Assembly: GCA_028023455.1 (NCBI GenBank)
Contig: JAQFVV010000027.1
Coordinates: forward strand, 8,739,845-8,803,844
Reading direction: 5' to 3'
Length of the DNA: 64,000 bases
Source: Epiperipatus broadwayi
Lineage: Eukaryota > Onychophora > Udeonychophora > Euonychophora > Peripatidae
Below the pieces are notes generated by a model that worked only from the letters and a program-made list of their open reading frames with translations, searched no databases and was not told the DNA's origin. A program made the translations under genes and the position numbers. Position 1 is the first letter of the stretch; each line of letters begins with the position of its first letter. Positions 1 to 12,700 of this stretch are shown piece by piece.

Positions 1-534
1 TGTTAGCCTTTTAGGTCCGCTCAAATATCTGCAGGTAAAATAATGCATTAAGAGCATATGTTCCATTTGTCATTTCAATCTGAATATTTTGCTTTACTTT
101 ATTGCGTATTTCACCTATGACCTCATTATACTGCAGATATTTCTTTAAAAACTAATTAAAAGCTTTCAGGAATATTTCTCAGTATTCTATTGTCTCTCCC
201 CACTCACTATGACTTGCAATTTTACTTAGCAGGAGAATTTCTATTTTTAATACATTTAAATATTTAAAAAGGTTAAAAACAAATTTTAGATTTTATAAAT
301 TAAAATGTTATATAACTTTGACTTAAATAATTATAATGCAAAATATTAAATATTCTAAATTTAATAAATTATTATTAGTACGTTATATCTCATTGGACTG
401 TGTGTGCATGAGGCATATTTAACAAGCTTTTATGTATATAACAAATACTATTATACATACACAGTCCAATATTGAGGGTTTAAATTTAGGTGAGATGGAG
501 GACTGGGTAGAAGACGATAGAACAAATATAACTG
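1..534. other. AT-rich DNA, no gene seen
   Basis: Low-complexity AT-rich sequence with no convincing reading frame or RNA gene. Bases from about 475 may be the 3' body of the SINE-like unit annotated next, read on the minus strand. Confidence 0.5.
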
Positions 535-608
535 AGGTGAAACTAAGATTCGAACTTGAATCTTACAGTTTCAATATTTAAGACGAGAATCCATTGAAGC
601 CATAAGTC
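535..608 (-). repeat. tRNA-like head of a decayed SINE
   Basis: Read on the minus strand, this segment resembles a tRNA promoter region. A box-A-like TGGCTTCAATGG is followed about 35 bases later by a box-B-like AGTTCGAATCT. The latter sits in a T-arm-like hairpin, a TTCGAAT loop with four of five stem positions paired. The acceptor stem pairs poorly, so this is not a working tRNA gene. The sequence beyond it on the same strand (down to about 475) could be the SINE body. The alternative is a chance match in AT-rich DNA. Confidence 0.35.
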
Positions 609-971
609 TATGCAGAAAAGACAATGACAAACAACATGATGATGCTGACATTAATTTGAAGGTTTGTAAAAGACAGTTTGCTTATCATATTTGGATACTT
701 TTAGACAGTTAAAATTGATCAATACCCTAAAAAGCCATGTTTAGATTCATAGTTTTTGTTCCAAATTTCCTGCCTTTTTTCTCCAATTAAAAAAAATTAT
801 TGGTTACCAGATAAATTCTTTGATGGATGAAAGAATTAATTGGATAAATTTTACCTTAGATAAGAAAATATAGTTGGTTCATATTAATTATATATCAAAT
901 TGCATATGCAACATTTTGATATTTAATAATATCAAATATTTGTAGGCAAAAAATTACAAGATGACCACTTT

Positions 972-1307
972 AAATATCAGCCTTTTACAGCTATTGTACA
1001 TGCGCTTTTGCGAGTGTTAAATAATAAATGAATACTTCTGACTGCCAATACAAGATATAGCATTTAAGAAAGAATAAAATAAATCCATTTATTCTTTCCG
1101 AACCCAAATGTTTATATATGGGTAAATCTTAAGTACTGGCAAAGGATTCATTTTATTTTTTCTTAAATGCTATATCTTGTATTGGCAGTCAGAAGTATTC
1201 ATTTATTATTTAACACTCGCAAAAGCGCATGTACAATAGCTGTAAAATGCTGATATTTAATATATTACAATTATAAACATCGCGCTAAATAAATAGATGC
1301 TTATTTA
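972..1307. mobile_element. Foldback element with 14-bp target duplications
   Basis: The segment is bounded by two exact copies of AAGATGACCACTTT at 958-971 and 1308-1321, which look like a target-site duplication. Inside, bases about 972-1085 and 1146-1260 form a long, nearly identical inverted repeat around a 60-base centre; shared blocks include ACATGCGCTTTTGCGAGTG and CTGACTGCCAATACAAGAT and their complements. About 47 AT-rich bases follow the right arm before the second duplication. There is no coding capacity. A 14-bp duplication is longer than most cut-and-paste DNA transposons make and fits a retroposed or foldback-type insertion. The family is not recognised. Confidence 0.7.
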
Positions 1308-1321
1308 AAGATGACCACTTT

Positions 1322-4188
1322 GTAAAGATTGCACAGATCAAAATCAGAAACATTTCATTATTAACTATTTAATATGATCTTAAAATATAGCTATGTAAGC
1401 ATCCAAATGTTAATCTTCATTCATCCCTATATTATATGAGCATTGATTAAGGCCAATTGATGGGGAAAAAAAAAACAATTACAAAAATCTATTTGCATTA
1501 TTATATACCCTTCATCCAATGCTTACGTTTAATAAGTGAAAGAGATGATAATATAGCCAAGAGAGCAAAACTTAATTCAGTATATAAGACACACCCTGTT
1601 AAACATTCAAACCGATGTTTTTAATCATTAAATGCAATAATGCATGTTATTTTTTGTTAATTTACTGATATATCTGTATAAACATAAATATGTACGAATG
1701 TATATTTAGAGCAATTAGAAGAGTTTAAAACAAATGATTTATATTACAAGAACTTATATTTATGACAGTGAAAATAGAAGTTCTAAAATTATCTTATAAA
1801 ACTTTTTCCTAATTATCCACCAACTAATTCTAAACATATCACAATATAATTTCATTAGTATTTTCTTTCAATTCTATAGTAAATTTAAATAAATCTATTT
1901 TAAAATTATTATCTTGCAGCACAACTCCAATAAATAAAAAAAGTTCATTAGAATAAAATTAGAATACAGTGGATGAGAAAGAAATTCCTTATGAAATTCT
2001 TAAACAATGAATTGTAAAGATTTGAACAGATATAATGATATATTGTGGTAAAAATAATAATTAAGTAATGCATTTTAATAAAAATACTGTAACAAACCTG
2101 ATTCTTACATTGTGGTTACTAAATCTTTTTCTGTTGTTGATTTCTACAAAGCATTTCAAAAAAAAAAAAAACAACTAAAAATGTTATCTCAAAAAGACAA
2201 TATTTGATCATCATCAACAATATTTTCTAATGATTTCTTCATACTTCTAATAATTTATTTCAATATGCACAATTAAATAAATAAAAAAAAAAAACTCTAT
2301 TGATACTATAATTTTCACATGTACCTCTTAATAATGTTCTTCGAGTATGAGCATATTTTAAAATCCTAAAAATGTTAAAAAGTGCTGTTGATTGTTTTCA
2401 TTAAAAGAATATGGTTGAGGATAAAATAGACTGGATACTTGTAGTTTTCCAGAAAACTGTTGCAAAACTTAAGATATTATGTTATTGTAACATATCGAAT
2501 AAAAATAATAATGCTCTGGTGTAATAAATATATGTGGACATATTTGTCATTCTTAGATTGATTTGTATAATCATTGAAAAATTCATTCCAGGGTATTATT
2601 TTACTTCGTTAAGAGATTGTATGGTATACTCTTTACAAGTGGTTGCTGCTATTTGGTAACTATTATTGGACTGAATCTATCAATTAAACACTGGCTAAAC
2701 TATAAACAAATGAACACCCTTTGAAACAATCCAGATAGTTAGTTCTAAAACACTGCTATGATTTATACTATCTCATTTGATTCATTTTGTTTGATAATTA
2801 ATGATCTTTCATAACAATTTTATTCAGGGACCCTTCCCCATTAATAAACTCCTGACACAAACTTTCCAATAGTCTTTATTGACATGAATCTCAAATTTGT
2901 CATAATTACGATATCTGTACATGGGTTGGGGATATTAATGTTAAGATAATTTTGAATATTCAATGTCTTAAAGTTGGCAACAACATTGATACAATTCTAA
3001 AATTTGCCTTTATGTGAACATTTATTCATTTTGTGCAAATATTTTGGTTGATACATACATTGATCATATCTAGATCTGTAATTGTAAGGATTATAATAGA
3101 TAGTGGACCATTTTTTTCTATTGGGTAAATATACCTGTCAATGTTTATATACAAGTTTTTCTTCCTATTTATATTTTCGCTAAAATTACTTTTTTCATCT
3201 CATGACCCTTTGAAAAATAGTTAGTTTCACTGCATTTACTTATATGTTGAATGTGAGATACAATATTTGTTTTTGTTCTTTATCTTTTTCTAAGTTTGAG
3301 TTTTTCTCATTTTATGTATGCCTATTATGTTATGTTTCTAAGATCGCCTTTAAAATTCTTTGTTATCAAGTCTTTCATTATTATTATTTTTTATCGCCAT
3401 TCATAATTCTATATATTACTTCCTATTAAGCATGTTAAAAAATAGTAATTTCTGTTGTATGTTTAAGGACAATCTATGTTTTCTAAGAAGTAGTAACTGG
3501 ACCGGACTGCTTTTATTCTTCACAATTCCATTGCCACAAAATTCAGTGTTGGAATTAATAATTTTTTTGCTATTAAAATTGTTTTTTTCTACCAAATAAC
3601 TTCAAGGATATTATTTCTATTTTAGTGAACTTTATGTACTGATCAAGGAAGAAAGAAATTGATTTGGTCCAATGAATACTGACATATTTACAATAAAAAG
3701 TACTTTACTGAAAACACAGAAATTAGTAGTTTTTAAACTAACAGCACTCTTCGTTTCCTTATCTATCTATTACATTTCAATCCCCAGTTTTACCAAGCAA
3801 TATTCACTTGGACTTTCAATTCTTTCCTTACATACTTGGTTTCCTTTTTTTTAAATGTCAATCAGTAATGCTTTAATCTTTTTTGAATTTCATTGAGTCT
3901 TACAAATTTCATAATGTGTTCTTTTAATTTCTTGCTACTTAATTAATTTTTTTCATCAGATAATTTCAAGAATAGTCAATCCAATTTCTGACCTAAAAAG
4001 TTTATTTTTATAGGACTACAACTAATATTATTATATCTATAGAAGCAGGTTTAAGAATTAAGCAACAAAGCACTATAACAAAGCAAGAACATTTAATCAT
4101 TGAGTGTAACTTGACCACTATTAACATATAAGTAAAATTTAAACCACCAAACATCATATGATCACCATTTCTTATGCTTGTTCATAAC
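1322..4188. other. AT-rich DNA, no gene seen
   Basis: Short AT-rich open frames occur around 3244-3854 (60-80 codons), but their translations are rich in Phe, Leu, Ile, Ser and Tyr with no domain motif. I treat them as chance frames. No RNA gene or element boundary was found. Confidence 0.5.
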
Positions 4189-4656
4189 TGTTATTAAAAC
4201 AGGCAAAACTCTCCATACAGTAGTACTAATCAGTGTAAGCCAGAGTAATCACCGAATGCCAAAAGGCTTGTGCATAAAATCCCTATCTAGTGCCTACTCA
4301 TCCAATATCCCCATACTAGTCTCTGGCTTGTGGCCTTACGTCAGACCTATATGACTATATAAGCTAATGAGCTAGGATTGAAAATAGTGTTTTCAATTTT
4401 ATTCTCATAGTTTTGTAGTTATGTAGAGATAAAAGATGGCTGCTGAAGGGTTACATTAGAACCTAAGATCTAGGTGCAGTGCTCTTAGATCCAAGACCCC
4501 TCACTGACAAAGGCCACAGCCAGAAACTAATACAGGGATATTGGATGAGTAGGCACTAGATAGGGATTTTATGTACAAGCCTTCTGGCATCCATTGATTA
4601 CCCTGACTTGCACTGAGTGGCACTATTGTATGGAGAGTTTTGCCTGTTTAATAACA
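4189..4656. mobile_element. Foldback/MITE-like element with long inverted arms
   Basis: The ends mirror each other (TGTTATTAAAACAGGC on the left; its complement with one base difference on the right). Arms of roughly 130 bases then run inward as imperfect complements, including CTAGTGCCTACTCATCCAAT and CAAAACTCTCCATAC. The centre holds unrelated AT-rich sequence. Related pieces occur at 44358-44443 and 63044-63228. The last shows that the true arms are longer, because its inner part is the complement of the right arm here (about 4450-4505). No coding capacity; a non-autonomous DNA or foldback element, family unknown. Confidence 0.65.
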
Positions 4657-6349
4657 AGTAAAATTTATCATCTTAATCTTAGTTATAAGTACAAAAAGTT
4701 TTCATTAATTTTTTTTTAATGACTAAATAATAATTTCTCATAATTTTAAAATTACCCTGATGTTACAGCTGATCAATAAATAACAATGGAGATAACTAAA
4801 TTGTTTTAAAAAAATATTATTTCCATAATTAATCTTCAATACTGACAATAACTATTTTATTAATAATTGTTTATAAAACTTTTTGAAAAAAAAAAAAAAA
4901 GATTTCAAAATTAAAAACCTGATATCTACATCATTTCATATATTAAAATAAATACCATTAATCTGGTAATCTTATTTTCCAAGCTTTTCTTATTTGGTCA
5001 ATTTTTCTAGGTTAAGATAATTTCATAAAATACTTTGGCAAAATCCTTGCCATTATTACTAACCTCTCACTATCATTAAAGTACCCATATGTTGGTGAAA
5101 ATTATATTATATTTAAATAAATATTGCAGATATTATTATTTAAAAAAAGTAATAATACCACACCCACTTTCCTTGTAGAAATCCACTGCAAACTTCATAT
5201 CAATTGATTTAAAGATAAATCCTAATCCTCAAATCTTTAACAGTTTTCATTTTTGCAACACTGCAATAACTGAAAACTTTAAAAAAAAAAAAAAAAATGA
5301 GAAACTGATTAGAAGAGCAATATGATGAACTCTTAAGGCATATTAATTTGCAAATATTTATTTAAATGTTTTTTTTTTTTTTAAATTTATGTATATATTA
5401 GTTTATTAACTGTACTTTATTATTCTCATTTTTAATGAACAAGTTCAAGATTAAATAAAATTATTATTAAAGGAATTTTAATTCATGCTATAAAATCAAG
5501 TGCAGTGATGTGAAAATATCACACATTTCATGCTTAGTTCCGCATTGCCATGAAAGAATGCACATTTGCTTTAATAATGTAAAAATTATTTACATTTCAG
5601 CAAAATCTCATAAGATTAAGATATCTATTAAAATTTAACTCCATGATAACTAAGCTATTTATTACTTTATCTATTCCAATTCAATATAAAATGTCTATAT
5701 AAATCTCTCTCTTCATAACTCTTAATTAACAACTCTTTTATATAAACATAAAATAAAATTAAAAATCATTATAGAAAGATTATTATACCTAATTCAGTTC
5801 TTACATGTACTTTTTCACATAATATTATTTTGAAGCCTGGAGGATCAACTCTTTATTTCATGCTATTCATTTTTATCTAACATGATCTGATAACTTTTGT
5901 CTTTTTAAGATCTCTATGTATTTTAATTCTACGAAAAAACAGTTACTTTTTCAGATAAATGCTTTCAAGTTAAGTACATATGCTGAAATAAATAAGATTT
6001 GTCTGTTTTTTTATGTGAAGGTGTGAGCAACAATCAATCTTTCATTGAGATTTTATCACTTGAGTTAAGTAGTTTGAAAAATTAATTTGAAACATTTGAC
6101 AATTTGACTTATTTCTTTTAATTTTTCCTAGAAGAAAGTTTTTATGTACCATTAAAGAGTTTAATTGAAAATGTCAAGAAATCAAATTTAAATAAAATTT
6201 ATAAAAATTAAAGTTTTTGCTGATAAATTATAATTCTCTATCCTGTCATTTATTAAACACAATTCTCATCACTTTAATGAGCATGTAAATAATTATAAGA
6301 ATTATCAAATATGCAATACTAAGAATATAAACTTATTCACTGAACAAAC
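4657..6349. other. AT-rich DNA with poly-A/T tracts
   Basis: No reading frame, RNA gene or clear repeat boundary. A and T homopolymers of 12-17 bases occur near 4890, 5280 and 5370. Confidence 0.5.
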
Positions 6350-6507
6350 AAGGCCAAATACATTATTAAGATAATTCACAAACTAGATTCTCAAAGAACC
6401 TTTTAAATGAAATTATAAATAACAAAGATGAGCATTATAAAATCAGATAAATGATTCTTTGGGAATCTAGCTGGTAAATTATCTTAGTAATGTATTTGAA
6501 CTTGCCT
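6350..6507. repeat. Short inverted repeat (MITE-like hairpin)
   Basis: The left arm (about 6350-6401) and right arm (about 6452-6507) are imperfect complements over about 50 bases, including CAAATACATTA and GATTCTC(A/C)AAGAA. The loop is about 50 bases. It would fold into a single long hairpin. No coding capacity and no clear target duplication. Confidence 0.55.
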
Positions 6508-7639
6508 CTTCTATGAAAATCTTATTGATCACAATTGAAAGTGACAGTAAATAAAATTAGTTAATATGCATGTTTATATTCTTTGACATTATTATTTTTT
6601 TTTTATAAATATTAATTTATTGTTGATATTTATGTCATTGGAAGCTTTAAAAAAAAGCAGGCACAGGTGCATAAAAATAAAATATGATTTCAATATAGAT
6701 TTTCATATAGTTTGAACACATTATTTTTGTTTTTTTAAGATTTGGATCTATATTCCATTTTCCATAGCATAAATTTTATTATTTTTACAAAGTTTACTTT
6801 TATATGAAACTCTACAACAATGTATTTATAAGGTAAAAGTAAAGTTAAATACATTTTAAATGCACTAATTAAAAATAATTTTGCTGGAAAAAAAAAAAAA
6901 CTTAGAAAAAGCACCTCATTAATTACTAACCATTAACATAATATATAGAGAGTTGTAATGAAGTGAAATAATTTTAAGCATTTTACTGACTATTAAAGTC
7001 TAACTTCTAATCTACAAGGCAATATTCTTACCATTCCTACACCAATAATTAAATTAATGCCATTTCTTAAACCAAGGGTAACATGGAAAAAAAAAAAAAA
7101 AAATGTATATGATAATATTGTTTATCATTGTTCCAATTGATGTCAAATTCCAGCTCATAAGATATTATATTTTTCTTTATATTTCAGCTATAATTTAGTA
7201 TACAACATATGCTTATGAATAAAACCTATATAATTTATATAGAACTGACAAAAATAGATTGATAATGCCAATTATAAGATCAAAATCTATCTGGAAAAAT
7301 TTTATATTAGTCTTTGGTATGTTAATGGGAAGGGGGTGATACCCTATAGTATAGAAACAAGCTAAAGAAGAGTTTAATTGAAATTTCTGTAAATCAAATG
7401 AGACTTTAACGACACAAAATCAGTTATTAATAATTTCAGAACCCAGATAAAAAATTAGATCCACAGTTGAAGTAATACAGGTGTTAAACTTCTAATAAAA
7501 AAATGTTAATGGAAGGAGGGGGGGGAGCATATAAACTGCAAACTGTATAAAAGGGAGTTTTGTTTTCAAAAAACAATCAATCTTTGCATAATAAAAAAAA
7601 AGTTGCGTTATGACACAACCTAACCGTGATTCCTTCCAG
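6508..7639. other. AT-rich DNA, no gene seen
   Basis: Contains A runs near 6888, 7088 and 7590 and a G run near 7520. No reading frame or RNA gene recognised. Confidence 0.5.
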
Positions 7640-7930
7640 GAACTTCTTTCCCATGGCAGACTACAACTGAATGACCATGAAACTGTATACTATGCCCAAA
7701 GGATGTGTATCAGACAGCAAGGTAGCCAAAGATGAAGTTAAACTTTCTGTGCGGATATTTGAAAAGTGGTGTATCACACAACAACTTGTGGTTAAAAGCA
7801 GAATCCCTGTTCCAGTTAAATGAACTGTAGTCCTATCAACTCTATATATGAGCTCATGTTGTCAAACATTTGTTTAGTGCTACAAATTTCACCAGATGGA
7901 CAGTGCATAATTTAGACTGGAAAAATATGA
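7640..7930 (+). pseudogene. LINE reverse-transcriptase C-terminal fossil
   Basis: One forward frame around 7715-7860 reads KVAKDEVKLSVRIF, then WCITQQLVVKSRIPVP, then TVVLSTLYMSS. This matches the linker after the catalytic core in many non-LTR reverse transcriptases, where an 'RI..A...F..L' stretch leads to 'TK.KVY.A.VLSTLLYG(S/C)E'. Stops and frameshifts interrupt it and there is no start. The same signature occurs in the fossil at 61590-62760 (minus), suggesting one old family. Clade not assigned. Confidence 0.55.
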
Positions 7931-9081
7931 ACAATGTCGTAATTAGACATTGTGATAATAATTATTAAACTAAATTTATTTAAATTAGTTCAGTGACAAT
8001 TTTATAGAAAGAAAAAAAGAAAGAGTATCATGTATAGAATTACTTCAATGTATTTATTATGTAATTCTTTGATTTAGTTTTTTATTATTTTATTTGATTG
8101 TGCATATATATAGGAGAAATTAGATTCAACTATCCCTGAGAGTCAAATAAATTATTAGTTATTTTATATATATATGTCAGGATTGTCTTTTATGGACAGG
8201 GCATATTCTAAATAAACTGAAGTTTGAGGAAGATTTGGTATTATTGCATAATACCATCTTGTTATGTGTGCCCAGGATGCCTTCTGGTTGAAATAGGGGT
8301 AGTATAGTTATCAAATTCGGGTGATATTAATCTCTGTTTAAGTAAATAAAATTTTCCTCCTGGCATTGTTATTCCTTGATTAATCATTAGTTTCCTTTAA
8401 TAATACCAGTCCAAGGTTGATTGTACATTTCACATATACCTCTCAGCAGAACTTTTTTTAAATAAAAAAAGATGCCAGAACTGACTTCTTATCAAGCTTT
8501 TTACTAAAGAAAATTATACTCAAATATCACTTAAATGAATTTAAAGCAGCTTTTTGATACCATTTTATCTAATTACGTTTGAAACGTTAAAAAAAAATAC
8601 ACTAAAGAGGGTGCCACAATGCCATTCAATCACGTTACTTTATAAAAAAAGCCCTGCCTTTCAGGAATGTTATTTTTCGCTTTTTTATATATATTGTTTA
8701 TTTAGAGATTTGTTTTTGCTTTTGATAATGATTGATGGAAAATGATCTTATGAGGAGGAAAGGGGCTTCATATCATAGGGATTTTAAAAATAGATTGAAT
8801 CACTTTACTTCATCTTACACAGTATGGAATTAATAAATCTTATTTGAAATTAGTTCACACCTTTCGATTTGTAGTTTTTTATTTTATTTTAATTATTAAT
8901 TACATAGCATTATCCATCTATTGCACTTTCACTATTTTAGTGGGGATAATAATTAATCATAAATATGGTGGGTATTCATTTATATAAATTAATAATTTAT
9001 TAAGGCATGTACTGTGGCCAGTAAAAATAAATCATGACCAGTAACCTAGAGGTAAAAAAAAAGTTAGTCTAGCATAGTTTT
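7931..9081. other. AT-rich DNA, no gene seen
   Basis: The 63-codon frame at 8554-8745 has no recognisable motif. No RNA gene or element boundary was found. Confidence 0.5.
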
Positions 9082-9620
9082 GTGATGTGATGCACTGTGA
9101 CTTCTCCTTATACGGAGCCAGGAATCTCTCAGCAACTATGTCCAGAGAAACCTGTTAGCTACCTTCTCTTCCATTACCCACCCTAAGTTTTCCCATAATC
9201 TATTTCATCCCATTTCCACAATGTAATCTTTGTCAACTCCAAGGCCTTCATATCTAAATCCCCTTATCTTTTCCCAAACCCAGCATAAAAAACAATAACC
9301 CACTTTCTGTCTAATCACTTTGTTCATATTTATTCTTCCATAACTTCATTATTTATACCCTTTCTGCTTTCAAGCATTTACATTGAATTAACAGATGCAG
9401 AATATTTTCTATACCTTCTTTACACCACTTGCAGACTAAATCACCCATATTTTTCCATTTACGTATATATATATTCCCTTTTCGAGCCTTAAACAATAAA
9501 GTGCTTTCTTTGCTATTACCATAAATTAACTTGCACACAATGTTTCATTTACTTCTATATATATTTAAAATCTTTTTGTTTCAGGCATCAGACTGGTGGC
9601 ACCTTATAGCGATTATACAT
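9082..9620 (-). mobile_element. Family-A LINE, 5'-truncated 3' end
   Basis: On the minus strand this matches the last ~500 bases of the copies at 39745-42828 and 23570-27000. It ends in the shared tail (AGTCACAGTGCATCACATCA) at 9082. The frame at 9353-9538 encodes a zinc-knuckle-like CKWCKEGIENILHLLIQC (C-X2-C-X8-H-X4-C), which is typical of the C-terminus of several non-LTR families. All four ligands are present here, unlike in the longer copies. The 5' edge merges into the tandem duplication at 9465-9776. Confidence 0.8.
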
Positions 9621-9776
9621 GTATATATATTCCCTTTTCGAGCCTTAAACAATAAACTGCTTTCTTTGCTATTACCATAAATTAACTTGCACATAATGTT
9701 TCATTTACTTCTATATATATTTAAAATCTTTTTGTTTCAGGCATCAGACTGGTGGCACCTTATAGCGATTATACAT
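9465..9776. repeat. 156-bp tandem duplication, two units
   Basis: Two nearly identical 156-base units lie head to tail (CCCTTTTCGAGCCTTAAACA recurs exactly 156 bases apart). Each contains about 115 bases of family-A LINE sequence plus about 40 bases of flank (AGGCATCAGACTGGTGGCAC). They differ by only a few substitutions, so the duplication is younger than the LINE insertion it copied. Confidence 0.85.
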
Positions 9777-12700
9777 GTATGTACGTGTCAATGTATACCA
9801 CGACACAACATGTATATAGAATATTTGATAGATTGCAATTTTATTTTGTCAACAAGTTGATTTTCGATTATCATCTTGATATACATCAAATACACAATAT
9901 CAAAACCTACGAATAAGAAGTATGCTCAGACTGAATCCCTTACCTGTCTTGACAACACAGAATGCTGGAAATTTATAATATTAAACAAATAATTCTTTAA
10001 TTCAATTTTAATATAACTGGATATATATTTGCAAAAATTGTTTAGTATAGAAAATTTTATTTTCTTATGATAATATTCATGTATATTTTTTAATATTTAA
10101 TAAATAAAAATAATTTAGTTTATTGTACAAAATAAAAACACTGGAAATAATAGAGACTGATTTAGTATTGTACTAAACTAAAACAGGGTATAATCTATAA
10201 TGATTAAAGTTTATCTTTTTTTTTTGTCCTATCCTTTCTTGTTATTAAAATCATCCTTTTTTTAAAAACAATAACATTTATGCAAAAATTATTGTAGAAA
10301 AAAATTAAAATTATGCTTATATGTTCAGATGAACAACAAACTACAATTAAAACAAACTCCTAAAGATTTAATAACACCAAAATTGAGATCAGCAACTGCA
10401 AATATGAAACTACTGATTTGAGTTAATGTGTAAAACAAAACTTACCATATCTATTCCATTAAAATGAATAAAAAATGAAATTATTAATAGTTTTTAGTTC
10501 AATTTAGATTAATTTTTTATTCTATGTTTAGATGCTATTAAAATATAAGCTAAGATTAATTATACATAATCTTAAAAAGAGACTTTGTCTACAACAACAC
10601 AGTTCTTATAACCTGGATTCAAATATAAATTTAAAAAACTGAAAATATTTTTCAGATTTTAAATAGGCATAAATTTTGTCTTTTAGCCAACCTGACCAAC
10701 TATTCAATATTGGTAGATAAATGAGATTCAGTTATTCTTGGAGGATAAAACAAAAAATGAAACATGCTCTCACTCTTGTCAATAATGCTTAACATGATCT
10801 GATGAATATTTCATATTCAATGATTCTCTATACATAATCTTTATTATACATGATCTCAGTATCTATAGTTTTTGTAATTGAATGAAAAGATCACAAAAAT
10901 TTGTCTAATGAGAATAAGTCATAAATAAAAAATTTGAAAAATTCTAATCTATTATGTCATATTTAATCATCTTATTCTAGAGATTGAGGAAAGGAGAAAC
11001 ATCTATCCAGATATTGAAAAGTGCCAATATGTATCTATTATATCTCAAATACTGATATCTCAGTATTAATTACTACTATATACCTAATCTTAAATATATG
11101 ATACAATTATTGCCTTTTGCTTGAAGAAAGTTTTTTTTTTTTAAAAAAAAAATTTCTTTTTAGATAATTAATAAACCTGCTTATCAAATACAATGGCTCT
11201 TCTTGATATAATAATTCTATAAAAAAAATCTTGTTGAATAAAATATGAAGAGAAATGATCTATAGAGTCCAATAACATTTTATTTATTTATTAAAGAAAG
11301 CAATCAAAATTTCATTTATAACAGCAATATCTTCTAGTGAACTGTTTTTAATTCATATATATATTTGACATCAACTGTTATAGTTGTAGGGCACAATCTA
11401 ATAAGAAAAATTTATAAAAATAATGGTATCTATGTTGTAGTTTGTGGTTCACTTGATTTCCAATAATCATATTTATTAAGTTAATCCCCTTACCCCTTTG
11501 CTTTTTCTAACAAAGATCATTAAAATGATTACTTACTAGATTTTGAAAAAATACAATTTTCTTGAAATACATTTTTCTTTCTTTCTAGAGGAATAGTATA
11601 AATTATGTATATATCAGTAAAGTGAAATCTCAACCAAGTGGATAGAGAACAAAAATGGTAAATGCCAGGAAATACTAAGTAACTATTAAAACATAGATAT
11701 GTGCAATATGAAGTACAACTTAACTGGTTGGCTTTAAATACAATTCAAAACATTTGGCATATAATGATTTGTAAAATGTATATATAATTTTAATATATTT
11801 AACTTTACAAATAACAACCTAAGTGAAATGATCTTTACAATCGTATTTCAAGATTTTACATATATCTGGGGGGGAAAAATCATTTGTGCAAACTATATGT
11901 TTGAATTCAAAGACTTAGAACATGTCACTATGCATTATTTGAGCATAAATAATGCAATGAGACATGATGTCTTAACACTTTTACTTACATCAATGCTTCA
12001 TGCATTTAACAACTTCCAGTTCATCATTTCTTATTTAATAAAATATGAGCTATAGGTATACTAATAGGGCACACAACCGTTCACAATGAATTAAAGCACA
12101 AAAGTAATCTCTGCAATATTACTAAATGCATTCACTTAACGAATGTTTATATGGTAATAATTCAAAGTGAACAGATGAAATATATAGAAAAATGTAAATA
12201 AGGGGAACAATACAATGGTATTTGTAGTTATATAATAATTACAAAAGAATCTTGAGATAGATAAAGTAACATAACACTATAATCTAACCAGTGGATTTAT
12301 ATTTTTTTTTACATCTTCAGTGATTATGTAGCAATTATAAATAAACCTGTTTGTCAAGGACCAATGCACTGCAGAAAATTTTCATAAATATTTAATATCT
12401 ACTGTACTAAAGATATATTTATAAATACATTCCATGTATTAAATTAATTTTCAACAATATAAAAAGGCCTAAAATTTTTGCTTCTTTTATGATATACAAT
12501 CTTTATAAAAAAAAAAAAAATTTACTCCATAAATAAATCAAATGTTTATTTACTAAATCAAGGCTTTAAAAGTATTTAAGTAATTAATAATAGTACTAAA
12601 CTAGCAATTTTAAGTTATTATGAAATATTTTTACATTTGTTTAAAATGAAGCCAAACTATTCAATGATTTATTTACTCTTCCACAATATTTTTAAACAAC

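Noticed and set aside
3244-3854. Run of three overlapping forward frames of 60-79 codons
   Set aside because: Composition is dominated by Phe, Leu, Ser, Ile and Tyr, as expected from AT-rich non-coding DNA; no domain, splice or start context supports a gene.
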